Part shown: piece after piece, positions 33,289 to 40,934 of the stretch
How positions within the stretch are numbered: the stretch's first letter is position 1
Layout of the letters: the number at the start of each line of letters is the position of its first letter
Made by a program: the position numbers and the translations under genes
Assembly: GCF_900112365.1 (NCBI RefSeq)
Contig: NZ_FOLQ01000021.1
Span: 48,054 to 96,848 of the forward strand
From: Spirosoma endophyticum
GTDB taxonomy: Bacteria > Bacteroidota > Bacteroidia > Cytophagales > Spirosomataceae
Length of the DNA: 48,795 nucleotides
Direction of reading: 5' to 3'
The notes under the pieces: generated by a model
Database searches by the model: none
Told to the model about the DNA's origin: nothing
What the model saw: only the letters and a program-made list of their open reading frames with translations

Positions 33289-33690
33289 ATGAAAAAGACA
33301 TTGATACTCCTGGGCTTGCTGCTGGGTTTGTTCCTCCCGGGCCATGTGCTTGCCCAAACCGAACCTTCTGCTCAGAAAATGTCCGTCAATGACCGGCTCA
33401 TAAAGGCCCGGGCGGCTAAAGCATATAAAAAGTCGACTAAAGCGATGGGTGGGGATGCTACTTTAGCCTCGCCACCATCTACCCAGTCTAATCAAACAAT
33501 AGCTCAGACGAATGAACCCCAAGCAAAAACGACCTTTAAGACTCAAAAAGCTACGCCTGCCGATTATAAATCACCGGTTGATAAAACACAGCATGGCCCG
33601 AATGGAGAATTGATTTACACGGGGGCACGCGGGGCAAAATATTACATCAACAAAAATGGAAATAAGACCTATCTAAGTAGTAATTTATAA
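33289..33690 (+). CDS. Secreted protein with basic PBCV-adaptor-like tail
   Basis: 133 residues from ATG 33289. The N-terminus is a good signal peptide: MKKTLILLGLLLGLFLPGHV, ending LAQTEP. An earlier ATG at 33202 adds 29 residues that would block the signal and is less likely. The middle is Gln/Thr/Lys-rich and low-complexity. The C-terminus GPNGELIYTGARGAKYYINK, NGNKTYL resembles the short basic repeat called the PBCV-specific basic adaptor, common at the ends of secreted Bacteroidota proteins. Its role is not established; it may bind charged surfaces. The IS110 element begins two bases after its stop. Confidence 0.8.
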   Translation: MKKTLILLGLLLGLFLPGHVLAQTEPSAQKMSVNDRLIKARAAKAYKKSTKAMGGDATLASPPSTQSNQTIAQTNEPQAKTTFKTQKATPADYKSPVDKTQHGPNGELIYTGARGAKYYINKNGNKTYLSSNL

Positions 33691-33800
33691 GGGTTGTCCA
33701 ACTTAATTAGCTTAGCGGCCTCAAATGGCTATTTCAGCGATCAACCGTTGGTACTGTCGTGAAAAGCAAATTTTGAGATAGGATTTTTTTTATCTTTGGA

Positions 33801-34895
33801 CTACAAGTAGGACAACTCGGCTTCGGCCACTTGATCCTGTGTAGTCCCGCTGGTCGGGACTATTTTTTTGTCCTTCTCGGCTCGGTTTGCTAAATACTCA
33901 GGGTCATACTTGACCTCATGACGCCATAAGGCGTAGGCCATCAAAAGCAATCGCTTCTGAACAGCCACGTAGGCTTTCATCTTGATATGAGTTCGTTCAT
34001 AGACCCGATCATAAAGGGCTTTGCAAGTAGGTTCATTGAACCGAACGGCGTTAAAAGCAGGCATATGTAGAATACGACGTAGACGGCTATTGCCCTTTTT
34101 AGAGATTCGGGTTTTGCCCGAGTGGTTACCCGACTGATTCTCTACGACGTCATATCCCGCATAGCTGACTAAATGGCGCTGGTTGGTAAAGCCTTCAAAA
34201 CCGTTGGTTTCAGCCACCAGTACGGCTACCGAAAGTAAAGCGAGCCCTTTGATGGCAATCAGCCGCTCAATACGAGGTTTGAGAATAGGATCTTCGTCAA
34301 TGAGTTCTTTGATAGCCGTTTCCAACGCATCTATCTGTGCCTCGTAGACGGACACCAACTTGGTTAACTGTTTGTCAATGAAGCGGCTGTCAAAAACACT
34401 ATATTCCAGGGCATGCTGCTGATTGGTGGACTGAGTTTTGAGTTCCTGTAGTCGTTGATGCTGACGGGTCAACAGCCGCAAGGCGTACAGGTTTTTAGAA
34501 AGTGGGCTCCACAGCGGCAGTTGCTGTTCCAGACCCATCCGGGACAAACCCTGAACGTCGATTTTGTCGTTTTTTGATTTGTAGCCTAAGCTTTTGAGAT
34601 AATGCTTTGCCTTGTTAGGCAATAGAATACTGACCGATTGATCCTGCTGATGTAAATACCAAGCCACCGCTTCGTGGTAGACGCCGGTAGATTCCATCAG
34701 GTAAATTAGGGATAAATCTAACTTACGATGGCGGCTCACCCAGGTCAGTAGACTAGCAAAACCAACGGGCTTGTTGACCACTTTAGTAGTGGCTTTAACG
34801 CTCACCCGTCCAGTTTGATCAATGACCGACAAACAAGCTTGAAGCGTGTCTTTGCTGATGTCCAGCCCAACACAATAGCGCAGGAAAGATGTCAT
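33801..34895 (-). CDS. IS110-family transposase
   Basis: 364 residues from ATG 34895; the longer frame from 34967 adds 24 residues without support. The N-terminal RuvC-like DEDD domain has Asp in VGLDISKDTL, Glu in MESTGVYHE and Asp in SKNDKIDVQGLSR. A coiled-coil linker follows, then the Tnp-2 part (GLALLSVAVLVAETNGFEGF, SYAGYDVVENQSGNHSGKTR, ISKKGNSRLRRIL), where the family keeps its catalytic Ser. No stop or shift is seen, so it should be functional. It moves DNA by an RNA-guided recombination route in characterised relatives. Confidence 0.92.
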   Translation of the reverse strand: MTSFLRYCVGLDISKDTLQACLSVIDQTGRVSVKATTKVVNKPVGFASLLTWVSRHRKLDLSLIYLMESTGVYHEAVAWYLHQQDQSVSILLPNKAKHYLKSLGYKSKNDKIDVQGLSRMGLEQQLPLWSPLSKNLYALRLLTRQHQRLQELKTQSTNQQHALEYSVFDSRFIDKQLTKLVSVYEAQIDALETAIKELIDEDPILKPRIERLIAIKGLALLSVAVLVAETNGFEGFTNQRHLVSYAGYDVVENQSGNHSGKTRISKKGNSRLRRILHMPAFNAVRFNEPTCKALYDRVYERTHIKMKAYVAVQKRLLLMAYALWRHEVKYDPEYLANRAEKDKKIVPTSGTTQDQVAEAELSYL

Positions 34896-35135
34896 AAACA
34901 AAGGGGATAAAAAGTGAAACATGAACCTGACTACTTTCCTGACTCTGGCACATCGATGGCAGATCACAGTGACAAACTGCGTCTATGGGTACTGTCGGAG
35001 CTTGTTGGAAAGGGACAAGGGTACCAGCGCAGCCAGCGAGTTCAAGATCGGGCTATTCCCCGTCTCAGCCGCGGACCCGAGGTACTGGTAACCCCTGTCA
35101 GGTCTTACTCAAAAATTGCACTTTTTCTGACAACC
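34896..35135 (-). ncRNA. Candidate guide (bridge) RNA region of the IS110 element
   Basis: These 240 bp lie between the predicted left end and the transposase and hold no supported gene. In characterised IS110 elements this position encodes a structured RNA of roughly 170-180 nt that guides target and donor choice. I cannot fold it reliably by eye, so this is position-based inference. Confidence 0.3.
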
Positions 35136-35211
35136 TCAAATCAAAACAAAGATATGTGCCTCGGACCGTCCGCCGCTGTCCACTTTTGGTTGACGACGTA
35201 CAGGTGAAATC

Positions 35212-35530
35212 TTACTGATTTATGCGTCGGCGGGTCAGATCGATTAACTCCTGTTGATAGAGGGGGAGAGGGCTAACCGGTCGGCTTTGGAGAGCTTGCC
35301 ATTCCTCATTCTAAGGCACAAATCGCTGTCGAGGCCTGAAGTCCATCGAAGGGGGCTAGGGGCAGGTCGGTGCGAATTGCATCTTCCAGGACGTAAGCCT
35401 TCAATAAGCTATGGCCCTGGGCGACGACCCGATTCAGCAAATCAAAATTGGCTAAGTGGGCTGATAACGAATAGCTAAATTTAGGACAGGCTCCCTGTAG
35501 GAATAGTGCGGTTAAAAAAGGGGCAATCAT
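35212..35530 (-). pseudogene. FDG-W family protein broken by a one-base insertion
   Basis: The frame from 35530 reads MIAPFLTALFLQGACPKFSY, SLSAHLANFDLLNRVVAQGH, LEDAIRTDLPLAPFDGL, then AICAL and a stop at Glu. Removing one G restores ALNEEWQALQSRP and the continuing text PLPLYQQELIDLTRRR to a TAA at 35212-35214. This aligns with RALQTQWEALLSQP in the intact copy at 2942-3499 and LLQSEWEAILGQR at 39325-39582. The shift lies near 35307-35313. Intact, it would be about 105 residues. Confidence 0.75.
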
Positions 35531-35707
35531 GAGGATAACCAGTTGATTACGGTAAAATTAATTGGTTAAGAAAATCGGTATAATTCCTCACCTTTTCAGT
35601 CGAAAATAGGAGGGTATGGCAACTTAAATCTAAAGTGGCCAACCCCCGGTAGGTGTGCCCGTCGAGGTGTCTAGCCTATACTTGTAGCTAATCTTCTTAA
35701 AGCCCTT

Positions 35708-35726
35708 CCCCATGAAATGTATGGGG
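35708..35726. terminator. Small perfect hairpin
   Basis: CCCCAT at 35708-35713 pairs with ATGGGG at 35721-35726 around a 7-base loop. It lies between the broken minus-strand gene at 35212-35530 and the LytTR gene. It may be an operator or a weak terminator. The rest of 35531-35828 shows no gene. Confidence 0.3.
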
Positions 35727-35828
35727 TTGATTCGTTCTGCTGACTCACCTGTTCCCTGGCCGTTATTAGCTTACAAAAAACTCAGGATCGTTGGCCCCCG
35801 TATATAAGCGCGTACCTCAACGTTCATC

Positions 35829-36164
35829 ATGGAAACCATACAATTGCCGGGCTACCCCAACCCAATCCCTATGCAATCCATTCTCTGGCTGGAGGGCCAG
35901 GCTGGCTACACGCGATTACACCGACAGAAGGAGAAGGCCATAATGTTGACTCAACCCCTCCATACGTTCGAACACTACCCGGGTTTAGTACGCATTCATC
36001 GGTCAACGATTATCAACACCCTGCATATCCAAAAATTTGTCCAACAGAAAGGCCGATCGGGCTGGGTGGAACTAGCCAATCAGAAAGTCCTCCCGGTTTC
36101 CCGGGCTTATCTTCAGGTAACGGCGGCCCGGCTTGGTCATTTGATGACTTCGACCAGCGACTAA
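35829..36164 (+). CDS. LytTR-family DNA-binding protein
   Basis: 111-residue stand-alone LytTR DNA-binding domain: METIQLPGYPNPIPMQSILW, LEGQAGYTRLHRQ, a beta-rich middle, LVRIHRSTIINTLHIQKFVQ and a final VLPVSRAYLQ. These are the hallmark blocks (I-W-x-E-x-x-x-x-Y-T, R-I-H-R-S-x-I-x-N, V-S-R-x-x). No receiver is attached, so regulation must come from another protein or from synthesis level. Target sites would be paired short direct repeats. Immediately downstream is the receiver at 36288-36764, which could be its signalling partner, but this is inference. Confidence 0.92.
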   Translation: METIQLPGYPNPIPMQSILWLEGQAGYTRLHRQKEKAIMLTQPLHTFEHYPGLVRIHRSTIINTLHIQKFVQQKGRSGWVELANQKVLPVSRAYLQVTAARLGHLMTSTSD

Positions 36165-36287
36165 TTCGTTTCACTCCCGGCTACGACTGATTCGATTTTG
36201 ACTGGGATGATTTAGGACCCCCCAGCGATTGCAATCAAATAAGGTTATTATCCAGTTTGAACGTATATACTAATCTTAGTGCTATTG

Positions 36288-36764
36288 ATGAGCAAGTCAG
36301 TAACGGCTGTCCAAGCTAATTTTCGTAATGCTAAGGTGTTGATTGTAGAAGATGATGAGGATCAATGGGTACTTATGGACCAAGCATGGCAGCAATGCTT
36401 AGGCGAGGTCACACTTAGGCGGGTTTCCTCCCTTCCGGCAGTGATGAGTTTGTTGGAAGAATGGCATCATCAGGAGTGGGAACTACCCAAACTGATTTTG
36501 CTGGATCTGTATCTGCCCGGTAAGGAGGCTGGCTGGCAATTTCTACAAAAAGTAAAAGCGATGCCCAGTATCGTAAGCCTGATTCCTATTATTATCCACA
36601 GTTCTGCCCCTATGCAGGCCGATATTATAAAATCATATAGCCTGGGCACATCGGCCTACTTAGTCAAGCCTGTAGACTTTGCGGAGTGGCTTACTTATTT
36701 TGGGGAACTACGCGCTTACTGGTGGGAAACGGTTACGCTACCCCCAATGAGTTATGGCCTGTAA
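36288..36764 (+). CDS. CheY-like response regulator
   Basis: 158-residue stand-alone receiver from ATG 36288; a longer frame opens at GTG 36279. The acidic pocket is EDD at about 21-23 (VEDDEDQW), the acceptor is Asp73 in LLDLYLPGKE, Ser lies in IIHSSA, and Lys127 in YLVKPVD. It ends in a family-specific tail (GELRAYWWETVTLPP), shared with 16848-17327. All catalytic residues are present, unlike that relative. It has no output domain and probably acts by contact with other proteins. It follows the LytTR gene and is closed by a terminator at 36848-36866. Confidence 0.92.
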   Translation: MSKSVTAVQANFRNAKVLIVEDDEDQWVLMDQAWQQCLGEVTLRRVSSLPAVMSLLEEWHHQEWELPKLILLDLYLPGKEAGWQFLQKVKAMPSIVSLIPIIIHSSAPMQADIIKSYSLGTSAYLVKPVDFAEWLTYFGELRAYWWETVTLPPMSYGL

Positions 36765-36847
36765 GCCTGGTCAATAGATTTAAGTGGCTGAACAAACATT
36801 CATCTCCGAGGTATCCCATAAATTTTCTAGCTTACTTGGTTGGTATT

Positions 36848-36866
36848 GCCCCTCAGGAGGAGGGGC
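36848..36866 (+). terminator. Intrinsic terminator
   Basis: GCCCCTC at 36848-36854 pairs perfectly with GAGGGGC at 36860-36866 around AGGAG, then ATTCTTGTTT. It closes the receiver gene at 36288-36764. The rest of the gap to 37167 shows no gene; a T-arm-like GGTTCGATACC at 37067-37077 is not backed by a complete tRNA. Confidence 0.75.
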
Positions 36867-37167
36867 ATTCTTGTTTCAGACCAATAGTTTGGAGTAAACA
36901 AAGCGCTTCGCTGATTGTATTGGGACTTCACAATTTTTTTACTTCTCTGATTCACCCAGAAATAGTAATTTTCGAGCAGGCAATGAAGAATGCCTTCTCA
37001 TAGGTTTGTGTTAGCAGTAGCCAGCATCTTCTAGGTTCTGGCTGTATAGGCACTTGGCTGACGCAGGTTCGATACCTACCCGCAACCCTGAATTCCTGTC
37101 GATTCGGAAGCGATTACTTAAAGCTATGATTCATTTTGGAAGGGGCTATTTGGGGCCGACCGTCTGA

Positions 37168-37578
37168 TTAGTGTTGCTGGTGAGCTTCGATATGGCCAAC
37201 TACCGTTGAGATCAATACGTTTAAATCGTTCGAACTGACGGGCTTGATTAAATGATCAGTTGCACCAATCCGCATATAGCGTTCGTGCGGTAGTTCTTCG
37301 ATCTGAGCCGAAAGCATAGTCAGACAAGCCTGCTGACAACTCGGATGGAGCAGCATGGTACTTAACCACTTGGTTTCTTCCCCCCTTGGCACGACGCCAT
37401 CCAGCACCAGTGCTACTGGATTGGTTTTGCCCAGAGCCGCTTCGGATAGAAAAGCGTGAACTGAGGTAAACCAGCGCAAGTCTAAGTGGGAACCCCATGA
37501 ATTGAACCCATACTGCCAGAATAAATAATCGTCCTCATCCTCGTCGAGTAAATCAACCCAGGGTTTAGTATCGTTCAT
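37168..37578 (-). CDS. CheY-like response regulator
   Basis: 136-residue stand-alone receiver. The acidic pocket is DEDEDD near residues 12-17 (VDLLDEDEDDYLFW), the acceptor is Asp60 in LVLDGVVPRG, Ser90 follows in TMLSAQ, and Lys112 lies in HLIKPVS. The beta-alpha pattern is complete, so phosphorylation should be possible. No output domain is attached. The sequence is not close to the 16848/36288 family, so it arose separately. It is followed after 43 bp on the opposite side by the helical gene at 37623-37928, upstream on the same strand. Confidence 0.85.
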   Translation of the reverse strand: MNDTKPWVDLLDEDEDDYLFWQYGFNSWGSHLDLRWFTSVHAFLSEAALGKTNPVALVLDGVVPRGEETKWLSTMLLHPSCQQACLTMLSAQIEELPHERYMRIGATDHLIKPVSSNDLNVLISTVVGHIEAHQQH

Positions 37579-37622
37579 TGTTGAGTGTGGTACATATTTA
37601 GCCCAGAGATTCCTACGTTGTT

Positions 37623-37928
37623 TTAATGTGTTAGATCTAAACGACGATCAAGAAGCGCCTTTTCTTTACTGTGTTGCTGCAAAAGATCAGCTCGCTTGTC
37701 TGTACACTGCTGCTTTAGCTCACGCCATTCCTGAGCCTGTTGGCTGGTCAGTAGATCTCGGCTAGACTTGGTGGCCTGCCAATCCAAGACCAGTAGATCC
37801 TGTTCCATTTTATGCTGGCAGCGTAAACGGTAATAAGCCTTCAACTCCAAGGTCAGGTGTTGATTCCGCTCTTTGAGCTGGTAATTGAACAGGAGCTTTA
37901 GTTCGACTTGCTTATTTTTCTTTACCAT
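37623..37928 (-). CDS. Hypothetical coiled-coil protein
   Basis: 101-residue highly charged helical protein: MVKKNKQVELKLLFNYQLKE, then long stretches of Gln, Lys, Glu, Arg and Leu (QAQEWRELKQQCTDKRADLL). It is very likely a coiled coil. No domain, signal peptide or membrane segment is present. In style it resembles 17641-17994 and 18967-19224. It lies 44 bp upstream of the receiver at 37168-37578 on the same strand, so both may be co-transcribed. Confidence 0.65.
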   Translation of the reverse strand: MVKKNKQVELKLLFNYQLKERNQHLTLELKAYYRLRCQHKMEQDLLVLDWQATKSSRDLLTSQQAQEWRELKQQCTDKRADLLQQHSKEKALLDRRLDLTH

Positions 37929-38019
37929 AGCGTAAGTGCCTCTCTATCTGGTTGGCTATGTAACCGCGCTGTAGGGCTATCGCGATTTTACTAATCCGTA
38001 ATGTTAGGGACCGGACTAG

Positions 38020-38188
38020 GATAAGCTCCTAAACCAGGCCCTGTCTAAACAGCGGGCTAAAGTGGTAGCCAGTTATTTAACCCGGCAGGGGACCGCCGAC
38101 GATCGGCTGACGATTCGAGGGTATGGGGGAGCCGTCCACTGGTAGCGAATACGACCGAAGCGCAACGGGCTCAAAAACTGCGTCCAGG
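38020..38188 (+). pseudogene. OmpA C-terminal domain remnant
   Basis: The plus strand reads LLNQALSKQRAKVVASYLTR, then QGTADDRLTIRGYGGAV, the typical last third of an OmpA peptidoglycan-binding domain (N-xx-LS-xx-RA-xx-V-xx-YL). The frame then ends in WWTAG; a one-base shift restores PLVANTTEAQRAQ, matching the final N-T-x-x-G-R-x-x-N-R-R-V region in damaged form. Upstream coding sequence is missing. It is a short, frameshifted remnant. Confidence 0.65.
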
Positions 38189-38285
38189 TAAGTTGCCCAA
38201 TAGTTAATTTCGTCAAATAATAACCTGGCAGGTAGCTTTTTTCCCTGCCCCGGTGTACACTTGACAGTGTATTATTACAGGTGAA

Positions 38286-38607
38286 ATGAAGGCTACATTA
38301 TTGGGCACTGACTCGCATAAGCCTGAACAGATCGTGGCGGACTGGCTAACGGCGGCTGCTTTGTTTTTGGGGTTTATAATCAATTACTGAGCCAGGCCAG
38401 GGAAGAAGTAAATCCGCCCGACCTGCGGGCAGAAAATCCCCCCGCTCAGCCTTCGCGCCACCAACTGCTTACGCTGGTGGTGGCGATGCTCACCCAGTCC
38501 CCACCCAGCAGGGATATCAGAAGCTGGCGGCTCATACCGTAATTTTAACGCGGTTGACGCAGCAGGCGCAAGCCAGACGTGCTGTAGGAACCAATCCTAT
38601 TAGGTAG
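38286..38607 (+). pseudogene. Decayed gene with two frameshifts
   Basis: From ATG 38286 the text reads MKATLLGTDSHKPEQIVADW and LTAAALFLG. After a shift near 38370 it continues VYNQLLSQAREEVNPPDLRA and PSRHQLLTLVVAMLTQ. After a second shift near 38500 it continues TQQGYQKLAAHTVILTRLTQ and ARRAVGTNPIR to a TAG at 38605-38607. The three parts join into one protein of about 106 residues, with no family recognised. The two shifts suggest an inactive copy. Confidence 0.5.
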
Positions 38608-38667
38608 TCATACTGGAGGTCAGCGGCAAGACCGCTCGGTGGCAGTCAGCCCATCAGCCTTACCGCG

Positions 38668-38874
38668 CTAATTGAGGTTGTTTGGGGAAGGCTTATCCAG
38701 ATCGCTTTTGTCAGGTAGGAGTAGACCAGGAGGTAGTGATACCGGTTCAATCTGCTTCAGGGGAGCAATAAGCCCATCCTGGGTTTCTTTCGGGACGTGT
38801 TCAATAAGGGTATTGGCCACCGAAAAAATATACTGCTCGAGTAGTTCAGTAAACAAAGGGTTAGAGCGTGCCAT
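38668..38874 (-). CDS. Hypothetical small protein, F-ELL-Y family
   Basis: 68-residue protein beginning MARSNPLFTELLEQYIFSVA and continuing NTLIEHVPKETQDGLIAPL with a Pro-rich end (PVSLPPGLLLPDKSDLDKPS). The first 40 residues align with the protein at 39666-39815 (RFSELLTEYVLLVVESCLTE, MQDKLIKL) and partly with 6214-6423. The pattern Phe-x-ELL-x-x-Tyr followed by an acidic helix is shared. No function is known. It starts at an ATG behind GAGGGATACTTAAT, a plausible ribosome-binding site. Confidence 0.65.
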   Translation of the reverse strand: MARSNPLFTELLEQYIFSVANTLIEHVPKETQDGLIAPLKQIEPVSLPPGLLLPDKSDLDKPSPNNLN

Positions 38875-39324
38875 ATTAAGTATCCCTCATGGTGTCATTA
38901 TATCACTAGTATAGGAGGGTTATCTTCTAGGGGTGTCCTATTAAATGTATTGATCTATTTATGGCACAAAAGTAATCGGTTTTAGCCGAGGTAAAAAGGA
39001 TTTCCTTGAGCGATTTGTCCAAGCCGTTAACCCAGCTCCCACTGAATAGAGTACCGATGAGTCGTTGAGCACCCGGCCCTAACAGGGCAAATCTTGGTCA
39101 CAGCCGTGCGCTCTGGCAAACAAGACCTCCCCGTAACTCATACTTCCGGCTCATCCGTGTCTAGATTAAAATTGGTGGGGTATAAAACCTCAACATAAGA
39201 CTACTTCAACAAAGGGTAAATAGTAAAACGCGAGTAACCGTTAGCTAATTACTTTTAAACTTAAGTCCTTCGGGCTTCTTCTGCTTTTAAATGGGCATGG
39301 TGTCTATCGTAGATCACTGCCCAT
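38875..39324. other. Gap with a short coding-like remnant
   Basis: No intact gene is seen. At about 38952-39083 the plus strand reads YGTKVIGFSRGKKDFLERFV, QAVNPAPTE, a TAG, then STDESLSTRP; this may be another interrupted small gene. The remaining bases are AT-rich and show no hairpin with a T tract. Confidence 0.35.
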
Positions 39325-39582
39325 ATGGTACTATTAAATTTTTCCTGTTATAACCTGCATGGAGAGTACCAGGAATGTAGTTTCGGTGGAGACGATGTAG
39401 AAGCCTGTTTTGACGTGCTTTCCGAATTAGTTGCTTATGGCCTGCGATTAATCAGTGTAAGGCTTTCAGAATATCCCCATAGTCCCCTATCGTTACCCGT
39501 TGACGCTTTCGACGGAGAGCCCATGCACAGACCTCTGAAATTGCTACAGAGCGAATGGGAAGCTATACTAGGTCAAAGGTAA
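39325..39582 (+). CDS. Hypothetical protein, FDG-W family (short form)
   Basis: 85-residue protein: MVLLNFSCYNLHGEYQECSF, then DVEACFDVLSELVAYGLRLI, LPVDAFDGEPMHRPLKLLQS and EWEAILGQR. The helix, the AFDG motif and the L-x-x-EWEAILGQ end align with the first part of 2942-3499 and with the broken copy at 35212-35530. This is the shortest form and lacks the coiled-coil extension. No signal peptide. It is followed by a terminator at 39586-39616. Function unknown; three copies suggest lineage-specific expansion. Confidence 0.7.
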   Translation: MVLLNFSCYNLHGEYQECSFGGDDVEACFDVLSELVAYGLRLISVRLSEYPHSPLSLPVDAFDGEPMHRPLKLLQSEWEAILGQR

Positions 39583-39585
39583 AAT

Positions 39586-39616
39586 GAAGCCCGTCAATAC
39601 TCGTCGGGCTTTTTTC
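39586..39616 (+). terminator. Intrinsic terminator
   Basis: GAAGCCCG at 39586-39593 pairs with CGGGCTTTTTTC around TCAATACTCGT, with a long T tract. It directly follows the gene at 39325-39582. Confidence 0.85.
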
Positions 39617-39665
39617 ATCATATGATATTATAGGCGTATCTTATGAACCTACAGAACAGGTGTTG

Positions 39666-39815
39666 ATGGAAAGTGACAGGCAGAGGTTTAGTGAACTTCT
39701 AACGGAGTACGTGCTTTTGGTGGTCGAATCTTGCCTAACGGAAATGGACGAAAAAATGCAGGACAAACTAATTAAGCTAGGGATTGATATACATAACGAT
39801 TCGCATAAGGTATAG
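39666..39815 (+). CDS. Very small protein, F-ELL-Y family
   Basis: 49-residue protein: MESDRQRFSELLTEYVLLVV, ESCLTEMDEKMQDKLIKL, then GIDIHNDSHKV. The first 38 residues align with 38668-38874 (PLFTELLEQYIFSVANTLIE, TQDGLIAPL). Despite its size it looks real because of this similarity and because a strong terminator closes it at 39837-39866. It probably forms a single helix-rich peptide. No function is known. Confidence 0.6.
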   Translation: MESDRQRFSELLTEYVLLVVESCLTEMDEKMQDKLIKLGIDIHNDSHKV

Positions 39816-39836
39816 CGAGAATACGTGCAGCTAACA

Positions 39837-39866
39837 AAAACGCTACCCTATCCCAGGTAGCGTTTT
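39837..39866. terminator. Intrinsic terminator, 11-bp perfect stem
   Basis: AAAACGCTACC at 39837-39847 is perfectly complementary to GGTAGCGTTTT at 39856-39866 around CTATCCCA. It closes the small gene at 39666-39815 and can act in both directions. Confidence 0.9.
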
Positions 39867-39977
39867 GTCGTGATGTAGACTTTTTGTTGAGCCCAATGTT
39901 TATGGAGGCAATTTCCAAACCCTGGTACTTATGGACTTACTGCGAATGGTTATTAACGAACAGAAGCACTCAGCTGA

Positions 39978-40220
39978 TTGGTTGAAGCCCCTACGGTTAA
40001 GCCTGTTGTAAATAAACTAAGGTTAACAGTAGAAGCATGGAAGAAGATAGAACATATCCTGAATAATATTGAAGGAATAGTGCGCAGAAAGGAAACGGTT
40101 GATAAAAGACGGGCGGCACTTGAGTTGAGGACTGAGGTACTGCTAGGGGAGGTGCAACGTATTAAGAAAAATACAAACGGGACTAAACGAACTACCAATA
40201 GCACCCTGCTAAATAAATGA
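39978..40220 (+). CDS. Hypothetical basic helical protein
   Basis: 80-residue protein opening with TTG directly after an in-frame TGA; no ATG is available in this frame. It reads VEAPTVKPVVNKLRLTVEAW, KKIEHILNNIEGIVRRKETV and a very basic tail (RIKKNTNGTKRTTNSTLLNK). The helix pattern and composition suggest a coding region. A 26-residue frame from ATG 39930 (MDLLRMVINEQKHSADWLKP) overlaps its start in another frame, so the true N-terminus might be joined to it by a frameshift. No family is recognised. Confidence 0.4.
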   Translation: MVEAPTVKPVVNKLRLTVEAWKKIEHILNNIEGIVRRKETVDKRRAALELRTEVLLGEVQRIKKNTNGTKRTTNSTLLNK

Positions 40221-40331
40221 ACGAGCCATACAGCGAGTTCTAGTCTCAATACAGCGAGGATTGCTGCGGAATAGTCAACAAGCAGGGGAAACGTATTTCG
40301 AGGGCCGTACTTTGCCGATCCGACTACAGGC

Positions 40332-40934
40332 TTATCCCCGTCTAACTTCCATCGCTGTCTCAGATCTTCGTAGTCGCTGTAACGCCTGCCGAACTCGGGT
40401 CTTGACGGTCCCCACCGGCAAGCCTTATTCGTCTGAAGCCTCTTGATAGGTATAGCCCTGATAGTACATTAACTGTATTAATTGACGCTGGTGGGGCGCT
40501 AGGGTTGATCGTATCCAGTGATCAAGACCAATCCAGTAGTAAGAGGGCGTACCCTTCCCTAGTTCTTCTAAGGATAAATTCTCCAACGATTCAGGGGATA
40601 ATTTTGCAGATTTTACATGCGTCAACGCCTTATTCAGGACGATTCGAGCCATCCAGGTGAATAAGCGTCCTTTAGTCGGATCGAATTGATGAAAGTTGAG
40701 CCAAATACTGACAAAGCTATCCTGAAGCAAGTCTTCTGCCTGTTGCTTATCGGATATGAGGTGCATCAGCTTCCTCAGTAAAGTTGGCGCAAACCGGTGA
40801 TAAAGCTCCTCAAATGCCTGCTGATCTCCCTCTTTAAGCAGGGCCACTATAGCGGGTTCATTATAGGGCCGGTTAGAGGGCGTTAAGGTACGAGCCAATG
40901 ATTTATGTTTAACGTGAGTAGGCGAAGAGTACAT
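40332..40934 (-). pseudogene. RNA polymerase sigma-70 factor with a stop inside its HTH
   Basis: From ATG 40934 the frame encodes an ECF-type sigma factor. Region 2 is visible in AFEELYHRFAPTLLRKLMHL, QAEDLLQDSFVSIWLNFHQF and GRLFTWMARIVLNKALTHVK. Region 4 starts APHQRQLIQLMYYQGYTYQE, ASDE, then a TAA at 40425-40427. The same frame continues GLPVGTVKTRVRQALQRLRR, the recognition helix that region 4 needs, and ends at TAA 40332-40334. A single base change removes the -35-binding helix. Either it is a pseudogene or the 169-residue product keeps only region 2 and half of region 4. An anti-sigma gene is not adjacent. Confidence 0.85.

Larger units (their letters stand above)
33692..35135 (-). mobile_element. 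IS110-family insertion element, probably complete
   Basis: GGTTGTC at 33692-33698 and its reverse complement GACAACC at 35129-35135 bracket the transposase at 33801-34895, giving a 1444-bp element, normal for IS110. IS110 elements usually lack long inverted repeats, so these short ends are only an estimate. There are 240 bp between the predicted left end and the transposase start and 93 bp on the other side, matching the IS110 (not IS1111) arrangement, where the guide (bridge) RNA is encoded upstream of the transposase. Confidence 0.55.

Noticed and set aside
33693..33813. GTTGTCC/GGACAAC pair on the right side of the IS110 element
   Set aside because: Both copies lie on one side of the transposase, so they do not bracket it; the pair GGTTGTC at 33692 and GACAACC at 35129 is preferred as element ends.
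37007..37095. tRNA-like sequence with GGTTCGATACC
   Set aside because: The T-arm has a mismatch, and no matching acceptor stem, D-arm or seven-base anticodon loop can be made.
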